A stretch of 64,000 nt of DNA from CBDFKQ01 sp965248855 (GTDB taxonomy: Bacteria; Bacteroidota; Bacteroidia; Cytophagales; 172606-1). The stretch covers positions 1 to 64,000 of the forward strand of contig CBDFKQ010000024.1 in the NCBI GenBank assembly GCA_965248855.1, given 5' to 3'. The translations under genes and the position numbers were made by a program. Below the pieces are notes generated by a model. It searched no databases. It worked only from the letters and a program-made list of their open reading frames with translations, and was not told the origin of the DNA. Below, in pieces: positions 53,105 to 60,872 of this stretch (within the stretch, counting starts at the first letter, position 1; every line of letters begins with the position of its first letter).

Positions 53105-54316
53105 ATGAATATTGGTGTAATTGAGATATGCGAAAAAAGTCACTATTTTGCAGCAAGTACAATAGTAACTCTTTTCGCATCTGATAAAAATAATCAGGTA
53201 TACTTCTTTATTGAGAAGGAAATTTATAATAAAGTAGAACCGGATGGATTTCCTGAGAATGTAAAAATTATAATCTGTAATATTGATAAACCTGCATCTG
53301 AACTTACTAAAAAAATATGTGATGTTAAATTAGATGTAATATATATATGTACTTTATCCAGATATTTTTATTATTTTCTTCAAATACCACTTCCAAAATT
53401 AACATTCTTCGCTATCCACAATACAAATGAATGGTTTGATAATGGAGTTATAAAAAGAACAGGATTGTTATTATTCAATCTTAAAGAGGCCATTTTAAAA
53501 CTAAATATAAAAGATTCTTATATAACAATCGTACTTTTTATTAAAAGCTTTTTTAGAGAAGTGCTAAAGAAAAAATTTCTTAGAAAATTAAAAAAGAATA
53601 ACTATTTATTAGTTGTATTTAGTGCTGGTCAAAAGAAAAATTTGTGTAAACATGAAGAACAATCCGAAAAAATATTGGAATTGCCTATGACAATATATAA
53701 TCAGGATTTTGCCGAAACAAAAAATACCTTTCAAAATAAAAAAGAATTACGAGTTTGTATACCTGGAACAGTATCCAATGTAAACAGGGATAATATAAAT
53801 TTTATTCGTAGTTTATTAGATCATTCGTCATCTATTTCTGGTAAAGTTATCTTTGATTTTTTGGGTTTTATACCTGAAAATGAAATTTATTTTTTAGAAT
53901 GGTTTAAAAAATTAAAGTTGAAAAATATTTCGGTGGAATATTATTTAAATTTTATTTCAAATAAAGATTTTGAAAATAGTATCTACAAATGTGATATCAT
54001 TTTGGGCAACCTCAGGATAAATCTAAATCCTTATCAGAAATATGGTGAAACGAAACAAAGTTCAACAATATATCACATGATTCGTTTCGCTAAGCCAGGC
54101 ATTTTCCCTGCTAATTATACATTGGAATTTTCAAATACAGAAAATATATTAAAATACTCGAATTATGAAGAATTAGTAAACATTCTACTTAACTTATATA
54201 ATGATAGAAAATTATTACAAAAAATATCAGAAAGTGCTTTTCAGTTTTCGAGTAATTACTTACCGGAAATAATTTATGAGACAAAAATACTTCCACATTT
54301 AAAAAAGGTCTTTTAA
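53105..54316 (+). CDS. Putative GT-B glycosyltransferase
   Basis: A 403-residue protein with the outline of a two-domain GT-B glycosyltransferase. The N-terminal domain starts MNIGVIEICEKSHYFAAST and contains FFAIHNTNEWFDNG. The C-terminal domain starts near ELRVCIPGTVSNVNRDN and has FDFLGFIPENEI, YKCDIILGNL and the late KPGIFPANYTLEF. The usual E-x7-E motif is not evident, so the family is uncertain. It follows the second FkbM gene by 7 bp and probably builds the same glycan. Confidence 0.6.
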   Translation: MNIGVIEICEKSHYFAASTIVTLFASDKNNQVYFFIEKEIYNKVEPDGFPENVKIIICNIDKPASELTKKICDVKLDVIYICTLSRYFYYFLQIPLPKLTFFAIHNTNEWFDNGVIKRTGLLLFNLKEAILKLNIKDSYITIVLFIKSFFREVLKKKFLRKLKKNNYLLVVFSAGQKKNLCKHEEQSEKILELPMTIYNQDFAETKNTFQNKKELRVCIPGTVSNVNRDNINFIRSLLDHSSSISGKVIFDFLGFIPENEIYFLEWFKKLKLKNISVEYYLNFISNKDFENSIYKCDIILGNLRINLNPYQKYGETKQSSTIYHMIRFAKPGIFPANYTLEFSNTENILKYSNYEELVNILLNLYNDRKLLQKISESAFQFSSNYLPEIIYETKILPHLKKVF

Positions 54317-54407
54317 ATTTAAAATGTTTAATAAATATTGCCATGTTTAAAATTCAATTATTTACTATTGTACTTTATAACTCATACACTTAATTTAAGT
54401 CATCATA

Positions 54408-55040
54408 TTAAGAACTCTCTTTCACCACATCTATAATCAATGATGTATAAACTAATTCTCCGTTTATATTTCTTTTGTCAAACCTTTTCGAACGCCTTAC
54501 TAATCCATCTTCTTCCTTCCAATCAATTGCATGGAAACTTCCGGTTTCGTCAAAATATTCTAATAAATTAACTTTAAAACCCGCCTTTTCAAAAATTTCG
54601 GAAAATGAATGATAATTATATAAAACTTTGTGATCAAAAGCCCCCGGCCCGGTTCCATTTATCTTTACATGTTCAATATAAGTTGGGCTTGGATGAAAAC
54701 CGTCCGGCACAGCACAACGTAAATAACCACCTTGTTTTAAAAAAGTAAAGCAATTTCTTGCAGCTAACTCCCCTTCTTCTAAAGTTAAGTGTTCCCATAC
54801 ATGTTCTGCAATTATTGTATCAATAGTATTTTCTCTAAAAAAATTAAACCAATCGTCTTTTTTTAATAAATTTAAATAATCGGCTTCTGTAGGAATCCAT
54901 GATTTATCGAAAATTCCGCTGGCTCCAATCACAATACGGCAAGGCGTTTCCAGAGCTCGCTTCTTTAACCTATTATAACCTAATATTTTTTTTATTAAAA
55001 CGTAAGGCCACAATAAAAATTTCTTAATTTTTTTTTTCAT
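54408..55040 (-). CDS. SAM-dependent methyltransferase (class I-like)
   Basis: A 210-residue protein with a basic N-terminus. The core reads CRIVIGASGIFDKSWIPTEADYLNLLKKDDW, then IDTIIAEHVWEHLTLEEGELAARNCFTFLKQGGYLRCAVPDGFHPS. This is the post-motif-I half of a type 11-like methyltransferase. The SAM-binding G-x-G motif is replaced by GASG, so binding is inferred. EHVWEHLT and the DG-H-P block are found in predicted methyltransferases near surface-glycan genes. Confidence 0.7.
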   Translation of the reverse strand: MKKKIKKFLLWPYVLIKKILGYNRLKKRALETPCRIVIGASGIFDKSWIPTEADYLNLLKKDDWFNFFRENTIDTIIAEHVWEHLTLEEGELAARNCFTFLKQGGYLRCAVPDGFHPSPTYIEHVKINGTGPGAFDHKVLYNYHSFSEIFEKAGFKVNLLEYFDETGSFHAIDWKEEDGLVRRSKRFDKRNINGELVYTSLIIDVVKESS

Positions 55041-55092
55041 GAGGTGTGTTTACTTCCAAAGGAAAAGAATAAACATTTGCAAATATGTATTA

Positions 55093-55689
55093 TCAATTTC
55101 TCTTATTCATTTCGTCCCTTACTTTTGCTGCACGTTCATAATCTTCTTTATCCAAAGCTTCGTTTAGTAATTGCTGAAGTTGGTCAAAAGATAAATCCTT
55201 GAGTGATTCTCCTGTTTTTTTTGGAGAAGGGTTACTTGCTTTAGATTCTTTTTTAACGATTGGCTGCTCTTCATCCATTTCAGTAAGTACTATTCCGGCC
55301 TCCGACATTATACTTTCGTGGGTGTAGATTGGCACATTAAATCTTAAACCTATTGCAATTGCGTCAGAGGGTCGGGCATCAATTTCGTTCATCGTCAAAC
55401 CATCGGTACAAACTATTTTTGCAAAAAAAACACCCTCTTTAAGGTCAGAAATTATTATTTCAATAATAGAAAATTTAAATGATTGTGCAAATGATCTGAA
55501 AAGATCATGTGTCATTGGCCTATTAGGGATTATTTTTTCAATTTCAATCGCAATAGCTTGTGCTTCAAACATTCCAATAATAATTGGCAACCTTCTTCCA
55601 CCTGCTTCTTCTCCCAAAACTAATGCAAATGATCCTTGTTGTGATTGACTTGATGAAAGGCCTAATATCTCGAGTTTAATTTTTTTCAC
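55093..55689 (-). CDS. Bifunctional nuclease (DUF151) with C-terminal UVR motif
   Basis: A 198-residue protein. Residues 1-130 are the bifunctional-nuclease/DUF151 domain (LGLSSSQSQQGSFALVLGEEAGGRRLPIIIGMFEAQAIAIEIE; EIDARPSDAIAIGLRFNVPIYT). After a Ser/Pro/Lys linker comes a UVR motif of about 33 residues (LSFDQLQQLLNEALDKEDYERAAKVRDEMNKR), as in UvrB and UvrC. This fusion is usual in Bacteroidota. The start is GTG, since no ATG precedes the conserved MKKIKLEILG-type beginning. Its biological role is not settled. Confidence 0.9.
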   Translation of the reverse strand: MKKIKLEILGLSSSQSQQGSFALVLGEEAGGRRLPIIIGMFEAQAIAIEIEKIIPNRPMTHDLFRSFAQSFKFSIIEIIISDLKEGVFFAKIVCTDGLTMNEIDARPSDAIAIGLRFNVPIYTHESIMSEAGIVLTEMDEEQPIVKKESKASNPSPKKTGESLKDLSFDQLQQLLNEALDKEDYERAAKVRDEMNKRN

Positions 55690-55850
55690 AGTTCCCTATA
55701 TAATTACCAAAAACTTTTTATTTATTAAAAATAAAAATACCTGACTAATTTTATCATTCAGATTTTTTTTACCTAAAACAAAACCTGTCCAAGTTAATAA
55801 CAATAAATTAATTTGCCAAAATAAGCCTCTTTACATAAATAGGCATAAAA

Positions 55851-55880
55851 AAACTTTGGCAAGTAAAATTGCCAAAGTTT
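55851..55880 (-). terminator. Terminator of etfBA
   Basis: AAACTTTGGCAA and TTGCCAAAGTTT form a perfect 12-bp stem with a 6-base loop. Read on the minus strand, a T-run follows the stem. It lies 15 bp behind the etfA stop. Confidence 0.88.
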
Positions 55881-55895
55881 AAAGGAAAGAATAAT

Positions 55896-56861
55896 CTATT
55901 TTGATGATAATACAGCTTTTGTAAGGCGAGGAACTATATCAAAGGCATCACCAACTATACCATAATCAGCTGATTTAAAGAAAGGTGCTTCAGGATCTTT
56001 ATTTATTACTACAATTACTTTGGAAGAATTAACACCGGCCAAATGTTGAATTGCACCCGAAATTCCAATTGCAATATATAAATTAGGACTGATTTTAATT
56101 CCGGTTTGTCCTACGTGTTCATGATGTGGCCTCCAATCTAAATCAGAAACAGGTTTGGAACAAGCAGTAGCAGCGTGTAAAGCATTTGCAAGATCTAATA
56201 ACATTTGCCAATTTTCCGGACCTTTTAATCCTCTTCCTCCCGACACTACAATATCTGCCTCGGGTAATAAAATATCACCTGTTTGTTTTTCAATGCCTGT
56301 TACTTTAATTGAAAAATCTTTGTCATTTATTAAAGGCGTAAAAGTTTCAACTGTTGCTTGTTCGGTTGTTTCGGCCGGCAAAAAAGCATTCTTTTTAATT
56401 GCGATAATTTTTTTCTCACCTTTTAATTCAGTTTCAGCAAAAGCTTTGCCTGTGTAAATGCTTCTTTTTACAACAAAACCATTTGATAAATTTGGTAATT
56501 CAATAACGTTTGATGCTAAACCTGCTTTTAATTTTGCAGATAATCTTGCGGCTACAGCATCTCCTAAAGATGATTTTGCCAATATAATAATATTGGCATT
56601 TTCTTTATTCACAGCTTCTGTTATTGCTGTTGTATAAGGCTGAATGCCGGGTTCATTTAATTTTTTATCTGCAGCATGCAAAACTTTTTTACAACCAAAA
56701 TTTCCAATTTTTTGTAATTCTTCTGCTGCTAATTCGCCTAATACTAAAGCTGTTGCATTTGTATTAGTCATTTTTGCCACTTCAGCACCATATCCAATGG
56801 CTTCGAAAGATGATTTTTTTATGGCTCCATCAGCCGTTTCTACAAATATTAAAACTGACAT
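55896..56861 (-). CDS. etfA: Electron transfer flavoprotein alpha subunit
   Basis: The alpha subunit of ETF, which takes electrons from acyl-CoA dehydrogenases and passes them toward the quinone pool (menaquinone here). The 321-residue protein has the variable N-terminal domain and the conserved C-terminal FAD domain: SGGRGLKGPENW, ATACSKPVSDLDWRPHHEHVGQTG, LYIAIGISGAIQHLAG, VVINKDPEAPFFKSADYGIVGD. It follows etfB by 71 bp. Confidence 0.95.
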   Translation of the reverse strand: MSVLIFVETADGAIKKSSFEAIGYGAEVAKMTNTNATALVLGELAAEELQKIGNFGCKKVLHAADKKLNEPGIQPYTTAITEAVNKENANIIILAKSSLGDAVAARLSAKLKAGLASNVIELPNLSNGFVVKRSIYTGKAFAETELKGEKKIIAIKKNAFLPAETTEQATVETFTPLINDKDFSIKVTGIEKQTGDILLPEADIVVSGGRGLKGPENWQMLLDLANALHAATACSKPVSDLDWRPHHEHVGQTGIKISPNLYIAIGISGAIQHLAGVNSSKVIVVINKDPEAPFFKSADYGIVGDAFDIVPRLTKAVLSSK

Positions 56862-56932
56862 ATATATCTTTTTAATGAAATGAAATCTTATTCTAATAAA
56901 TTATAACAACTATATTTTTTTAAAGCATTTTT

Positions 56933-57670
56933 TTAAAGCACTTTAGCTTCTGTTTTAAGCAAACCAATTAATTTTTCTGCCTCTTCTGCAGGTACCATTT
57001 TTACTGCTCCTTTTGGTGGAGGTAATTGAAATTTATATACCGATGTTAAAACTTCTTCGGTAGTTGGTTTAATTACTGAAAGTGGTTTCGTTTTGGCCGA
57101 CATAATACCACGCATATTGGGAATTTTCCATTCTGCGATTGGTTCTTGGCAACCTGCAACAAATGGGAGGTTAACTTCGACATTTTCTTTACCTCCTTCA
57201 ATTTCGCGACTCATCTTTGCTGTTGTTCCATCAATATCCAATTTCATAACCGGAGAGATAGAAGGTATTCCTAACATTTCTGCAACCATTCCATGAACCT
57301 GGCCGCCATTAAAGTCAATTGATTCGCGACCCATTAAAATCAAATCGTAGTTATTCTGCTTACACACTTCGGCAATTTGTTGAGCAACAAAATACGAATC
57401 TGTTGGTTCTGCATCAATTCTTATTGCATCATCGGCTCCTAAAGCCAAACCTTTACGAATAATTGGTTCGGAATCCGAAAGGCCTACATTTAATAAAGTT
57501 ACAGTTCCATTAAATTGTTCCTTTAATTCTATAGCGCGCGAAAGTGCATAATCATCATAAGGGCCAACGATAAACTGTATTCCTGCTTTATTTAATTTCG
57601 TATCATTATCCGTGAAAGCGATTTTTGCTGTTGTATCAGGCACACAAGTTATACAAACAAGTATTTTCAT
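56933..57670 (-). CDS. etfB: Electron transfer flavoprotein beta subunit
   Basis: The beta subunit of ETF, 245 residues. MKILVCITCVPDTTAKIAF opens the family fold. The body has FIVGPYDDYALSRAIELKEQ, ALGADDAIRI, DLILMGRESIDFNGGQVHGMVAEMLGIPSIS, and the signature PFVAGCQEPIAEWKIPNMRGIMSAKTKPL. It is the first gene of the etfBA operon. A perfect inverted repeat lies 65 bp upstream and could be its operator. Confidence 0.95.
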   Translation of the reverse strand: MKILVCITCVPDTTAKIAFTDNDTKLNKAGIQFIVGPYDDYALSRAIELKEQFNGTVTLLNVGLSDSEPIIRKGLALGADDAIRIDAEPTDSYFVAQQIAEVCKQNNYDLILMGRESIDFNGGQVHGMVAEMLGIPSISPVMKLDIDGTTAKMSREIEGGKENVEVNLPFVAGCQEPIAEWKIPNMRGIMSAKTKPLSVIKPTTEEVLTSVYKFQLPPPKGAVKMVPAEEAEKLIGLLKTEAKVL

Positions 57671-57735
57671 GTATTTAATTTGAATTTTTATTTAAACAAT
57701 ATTTTTCAATGATTTCTTAAAAGACAATAAAACTC

Positions 57736-57763
57736 ATTAATAGTATGCAAGCATACTATTAAT
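57736..57763. promoter_or_regulatory. Perfect inverted repeat upstream of etfB, possible repressor operator
   Basis: ATTAATAGTATGC-AA-GCATACTATTAAT: 13-bp perfect arms with a 2-bp centre. Such symmetry is typical of a dimeric repressor site; TetR-family proteins often control fatty-acid oxidation and ETF genes. It lacks a T-run, so it is not a terminator. Confidence 0.5.
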
Positions 57764-57920
57764 TTCTTAGAATTAAAATTTTATTACACTTTATTATCAA
57801 AAAATCCATATTCATCAAAAAAATAAATATTTTATTAATGGGTTCCTTATCAAATACAGTAACTCGTTTTGCTCATAAATCTTTCTAAACCAATGTCAAT
57901 GTTAATGCATTAATTAAAAT

Positions 57921-57952
57921 ATTGTTTTATCAATATCGTTATTCTCATATTT
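57921..57952 (+). repeat. Palindromic intergenic repeat core, solo copy
   Basis: TTGTTTTATCAATATCGTTA followed by TTCTCATATTT matches the left half of the core and loosely the right half. It lies in the divergent spacer between etfB and the TonB-like gene, otherwise without recognisable features apart from the operator-like repeat at 57736. Confidence 0.45.
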
Positions 57953-58180
57953 AAAAAATCTTTATTACTTCTTATTAATTCTTTTTTATTAACATTTAAG
58001 TTCATTGGAATATTACATCAGGGCTGAAAGCAACAAATTAACTATTTGGTCGTAAACTCATAAAAAATTTCATTTTTTAATATAACATCATTATAAATAT
58101 TACGTCCCTTTTCATTTGCCGGGATTTACTTTTAAATAGCATTGTTGATTAACAGTATTAAATGATAATTTAAGATTCAC

Positions 58181-58612
58181 ATGAAATATATTTTACTTAT
58201 TATTTTAATAATCTTTCCGTTTATATGTAAAGCACAACAAGATAACTTTTTAGCTGAAGCGAATTACAACGACGAGCCCAAAGAGGAGGAGCAACTCAGA
58301 TTAATTGTGAGTATTCCGGCATCTTACCCCGGGGGGTATCCTGAAATGTTTGAGTTTATAAAAAAGAATTTACTTTATCCACAAGAAGCATATTATAAAA
58401 GAATTGAAGGAACCGTTTTTATTAAAACACTTATATCGGAAAGCGGGAAACTTGAAGAAATATCGGTTTACTCGGGAGTTGGTTTTGGTTGTAACGAAGA
58501 AGCATTGAGAATAATAAAAAAAATGCCTGTATGGGAACCTGCGCAACATGATGGGGTAGCAGTAAAGAGAAAATTAATTATTCCGATTGCGTTTGAATTA
58601 CCTAAAAAATAA
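58181..58612 (+). CDS. Small TonB C-terminal-domain protein
   Basis: A 143-residue protein with a signal peptide (about 1-18, ending KAQQ) and a TonB C-terminal domain: PGGYPEMFEFIKKNLLYPQEAYYKRIEGTVFIKTLISESGKLEE, then the ending GCNEEALRIIKKMPVWEPAQHDGVAVKRKLIIPIAFEL. It lacks the membrane anchor and Pro-rich linker of true TonB, so it is probably a free periplasmic protein, perhaps a partner or decoy for TonB-dependent transporters. It stands alone. Confidence 0.85.
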   Translation: MKYILLIILIIFPFICKAQQDNFLAEANYNDEPKEEEQLRLIVSIPASYPGGYPEMFEFIKKNLLYPQEAYYKRIEGTVFIKTLISESGKLEEISVYSGVGFGCNEEALRIIKKMPVWEPAQHDGVAVKRKLIIPIAFELPKK

Positions 58613-58652
58613 AATTTATAACTAAAATAAATATTTTTTTTTAAAAATTATT

Positions 58653-58681
58653 TTGTAAACAAATTTTTTTTACAACATTTG
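58653..58681 (+). promoter_or_regulatory. Putative promoter of the leader peptide and GNAT gene
   Basis: TTG at 58653-58655 and AACATTTG at 58674-58681 (one mismatch to TAnnTTTG) are 18 bp apart. Transcription would start near 58688, just before the leader ORF at 58696, giving a leader of about 270 nt before the GNAT start. Confidence 0.45.
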
Positions 58682-58695
58682 TGTTTCTATAAAAA

Positions 58696-58788
58696 ATGAG
58701 TAAAGCCCGCTTATATATTTCCCAAATGGAATTGGTTGCTAATAACAACCCGGTTCCGAGTATGCGACCGAGGTGCATACGCATCTGA
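58696..58788 (+). CDS. Candidate arginine leader peptide (30 aa)
   Basis: An ATG ORF of 30 codons plus TGA that begins MSKARLYISQMELV and ends PSMRPRCIRI. It has four Arg codons (CGC, CGA, AGG, CGC), three of them among the last seven residues. The ATG is preceded by an A-rich stretch, as is usual for Bacteroidota translation starts, and lies 15 bp behind a promoter-like box. The 3' part (58760-58780) forms a hairpin GTATGC-N9-GCATAC whose loop holds the CGA CCG AGG codons; a preceding hairpin is GGTTG/CAACC at 58734-58750. Downstream is a GNAT enzyme of the kind found in Bacteroidota arginine clusters. I infer Arg-dependent attenuation; translation is not proven. Confidence 0.6.
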   Translation: MSKARLYISQMELVANNNPVPSMRPRCIRI

Positions 58789-58799
58789 CTATATTTTAT

Positions 58800-58829
58800 A
58801 TTACCTATGTGGTAATCCTAATCCTTTTT
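58800..58829 (+). promoter_or_regulatory. Hairpin with trailing T-run in the GNAT leader, possible attenuator
   Basis: ATTACC-TATGT-GGTAAT (6-bp perfect stem) is followed after about eight bases by TTTTT. It lies 12 bp behind the leader-peptide stop. It is weak as a stand-alone terminator, but in the right place for one. The repeated CCGGTTC at 58750-58756 and 58839-58845 could provide competing structures. Confidence 0.35.
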
Positions 58830-58954
58830 ACATGCTTTCCGGTTCAATAAAACGGTATGATATTTGAAAATAAACTGTTTAATTGATTTCTAATATATTA
58901 ATTATAATTTATTTAATAACATTTCGGTTTAAAGAAAAATATTTTAAAAATAAA

Positions 58955-59638
58955 ATGAATATCCAAAAATATATAGTTCAAATAGCTAAATACGAACATT
59001 TAAGCATGGCAGATGAAATTTGCCATCATATGGAAGAAAGTGCAAAAGCAAGGGGAACCGGCATTGCAAAAAGATCTCCGGATTATATTGTAAAGAAAAT
59101 GATTGATGGAAAGGCAATTGTGGCCACTGATCTTTCAGGGAATTTTGTTGGTTTCTGTTATATTGAAACTTGGGGACATGGTCAATATGTGGCTAATTCC
59201 GGACTAATTGTGCATCCTGACCACAGAAAAAGTGGTCTTGCAAAAATGATTAAAGAAAAAGTTTTTGAACTATCTCGTCAAATTTATCCGGCAGCTAAAA
59301 TTTTTGGAATAACTACCAGTTTGGCTGTTATGAAAATTAATTCTGATTTGGGTTATAAACCGGTAACTTTTTCGGAATTAACCGACGATGATCAATTTTG
59401 GAAGGGTTGCTCAAGTTGCCAAAATTATGATGTTTTAACACGTACAAATCGTAAAATGTGCCTATGCACGGGTATGATGTACGACCCTGAATGGGAAAAA
59501 GAAGAAAAGAAAAAACGTTGGGATTTTACAAAAAAATCGAAGATTTATGAACGTTGGTTGCGTTTAAAAGAAAGAATTTTATATAAAAATCAAATTAAAA
59601 AATCTTCACAACTATTAGGGGAAGCTCAGTACCATTAA
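58955..59638 (+). CDS. GNAT N-acetyltransferase, arginine-pathway type
   Basis: A GNAT-fold enzyme of about 227 residues from the ATG at 58955; the frame extends upstream to a TTG at 58883, but the family begins at MNIQKYIVQIAKYEHL. It has GTGIAKRSPDYIVKKM, then NSGLIVHPDHRKSGLAKMIKEK (acetyl-CoA loop), GITTSLAVMKINSDLGYKPVTFSELTDD, the Cys block FWKGCSSCQNYD and RKMCLCTGMMYDPEW. Proteins with these blocks accompany argG in Bacteroidota arginine clusters and are thought to acylate glutamate, the first step. Here no other arg gene is adjacent. A leader ORF rich in Arg codons precedes it. Substrate is inferred from family context. Confidence 0.8.
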   Translation: MNIQKYIVQIAKYEHLSMADEICHHMEESAKARGTGIAKRSPDYIVKKMIDGKAIVATDLSGNFVGFCYIETWGHGQYVANSGLIVHPDHRKSGLAKMIKEKVFELSRQIYPAAKIFGITTSLAVMKINSDLGYKPVTFSELTDDDQFWKGCSSCQNYDVLTRTNRKMCLCTGMMYDPEWEKEEKKKRWDFTKKSKIYERWLRLKERILYKNQIKKSSQLLGEAQYH

Positions 59639-59645
59639 ATTGTCT

Positions 59646-59690
59646 TTTCCAACACTTTAATAAAGTACAATCATATTAAAGTGTTGGAAA
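59646..59690 (+). terminator. Long perfect hairpin after the GNAT gene
   Basis: TTTCCAACACTTTAATA pairs perfectly with TATTAAAGTGTTGGAAA (17 bp, 11-base loop). There is no T-run directly behind, but the stem is strong and lies 8 bp behind the stop codon. Confidence 0.65.
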
Positions 59691-59752
59691 CACCTCAACG
59701 CAAATTTCAAACTGTATTAAGTTTTAGAAAACTTATTACTAATAAATAAGTT

Positions 59753-60067
59753 TTATATTTCTTCTATTTTGGCTTTAATCGAATTGATTAATTCAGACGG
59801 AACAGGTATTTTATGGATTTTATCGCAGAGGACTTTTCGGATGGAAACTTCCAGATTATAATTTTCAATACATGGCAGGCATTTATCCATGTTTTGCTTA
59901 AAATGAACGATTTGCTCTTCAGTGGCTTCGTTATCTAAAATCTCCCTAATTGCTTTAAGGCATTCTTTGTTATTCTTACACTCTGTATGATACTCCACAC
60001 CTTCCGATTTTACAATTATCTTTGGTAGTTCGTTCTTTAAATCCGATATGGTATTCTTCTTATCCAT
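59753..60067 (-). CDS. Putative zinc-type anti-sigma factor
   Basis: A 104-residue soluble protein encoded behind an ECF-like sigma factor. ECLKAIREILDNEATEEQIVHFKQNMDKCLPCIENYNLE contains a His followed by C-x2-C, as in zinc anti-sigma (ZAS) proteins, with a helical C-terminal part (VPSELINSIKAKIEEI). The exact His spacing differs from the classic H-x3-C-x2-C. The C-x2-C pair could respond to redox state. It is transcribed 114 bp behind the sigma gene. Confidence 0.7.
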   Translation of the reverse strand: MDKKNTISDLKNELPKIIVKSEGVEYHTECKNNKECLKAIREILDNEATEEQIVHFKQNMDKCLPCIENYNLEVSIRKVLCDKIHKIPVPSELINSIKAKIEEI

Positions 60068-60181
60068 TTGATTTTAAACCAATTTCTGCGCAATTAAAGT
60101 TCAGAAAATTATAAATTATTAAAATTTTATTTTAAAATAAGCTTTTTTACGGAATTTTTCAATTTTCCTTTATTCCAAAAA

Positions 60182-60769
60182 TCAATTATCGTAACCCATT
60201 GTCTTGGCATACGAACGTAATTTTTCTTTCAGTAAGTTTCTGGCACGATGCAACCTCGACCTTACAGTACCTATCGGGATATCTAAAATTTTAGCCATCT
60301 CTTCATAAGTAAACCCTTCAATGTCGCATAAAATAATAACAGTTCTAAAATCAACATCTAAAGCATTTAAAGCCATCGCTACTTCATCTCCAATCAACTC
60401 TTGAACAGATTCTGTCCTTAAATCTGTTGTTACGCTGCTTTCACCATCTGCTTCTTCCGAATTATAAAAAGTTTCAACTTCCTGATAATCTACCTTTGAA
60501 GGTTCTTTACTTTTTTTTCTATAATCGTTGATGAAACTATTTTTCAAAATCCTGAACAGCCAGGCTTTTGCATTAGTTCCTTGTTGAAAAGAATTTATGA
60601 ATCTAAATGCCTTAAGATAAGTGTCTTGCACTAAATCTTTAGCTTCATCTTCATCCATTGTTAAACGAAAAGCAAAATTATACATCGAGTCTATGTGAGG
60701 CATAAACTCTTTATTAAAAATTTCGTGCTTTTCCTTTTCTGTGTAGTTTTGAGTTGTTATATCTGACAT
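60182..60769 (-). CDS. RNA polymerase sigma factor, ECF/sigma-70 family
   Basis: A 195-residue alternative sigma factor. Region 2 is MYNFAFRLTMDEDEAKDLVQDTYLKAFRFINSFQQGTNAKAWLFRILKNSFINDYRK. Region 4 is ALNALDVDFRTVIILCDIEGFTYEEMAKILDIPIGTVRSRLHRARNLLKEKL. An acidic linker of about 45 residues lies between them. It resembles SigH/RpoE-type sigma factors that respond to oxidative or envelope stress through a ZAS partner, and such a gene follows. Confidence 0.92.
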   Translation of the reverse strand: MSDITTQNYTEKEKHEIFNKEFMPHIDSMYNFAFRLTMDEDEAKDLVQDTYLKAFRFINSFQQGTNAKAWLFRILKNSFINDYRKKSKEPSKVDYQEVETFYNSEEADGESSVTTDLRTESVQELIGDEVAMALNALDVDFRTVIILCDIEGFTYEEMAKILDIPIGTVRSRLHRARNLLKEKLRSYAKTMGYDN

Positions 60770-60776
60770 AGATTTA

Positions 60777-60784
60777 CAAATCTA
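60777..60784 (-). promoter_or_regulatory. -7 promoter box of the sigma factor gene
   Basis: On the minus strand TAGATTTG matches TAnnTTTG exactly. It ends 7 bp before the sigma ATG, so the mRNA would be leaderless or nearly so. Confidence 0.5.
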
Positions 60785-60872
60785 CAAGATTGGCTGAATT
60801 TATATATCTTGATTATCTTTTTTTTATTAGAATAATAATTCAATATTAAAAATTATTTTAAAAACGTTGATA

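Noticed and set aside
57838..57888. 16-codon ORF before the TonB-like gene
   Set aside because: No codon bias toward one amino acid, no structure around it, and nearly 300 bp from the next start.
58883..58954. Upstream extension of the GNAT gene
   Set aside because: Low-complexity Ile/Phe/Lys sequence from a TTG; the conserved family start is at the ATG at 58955.
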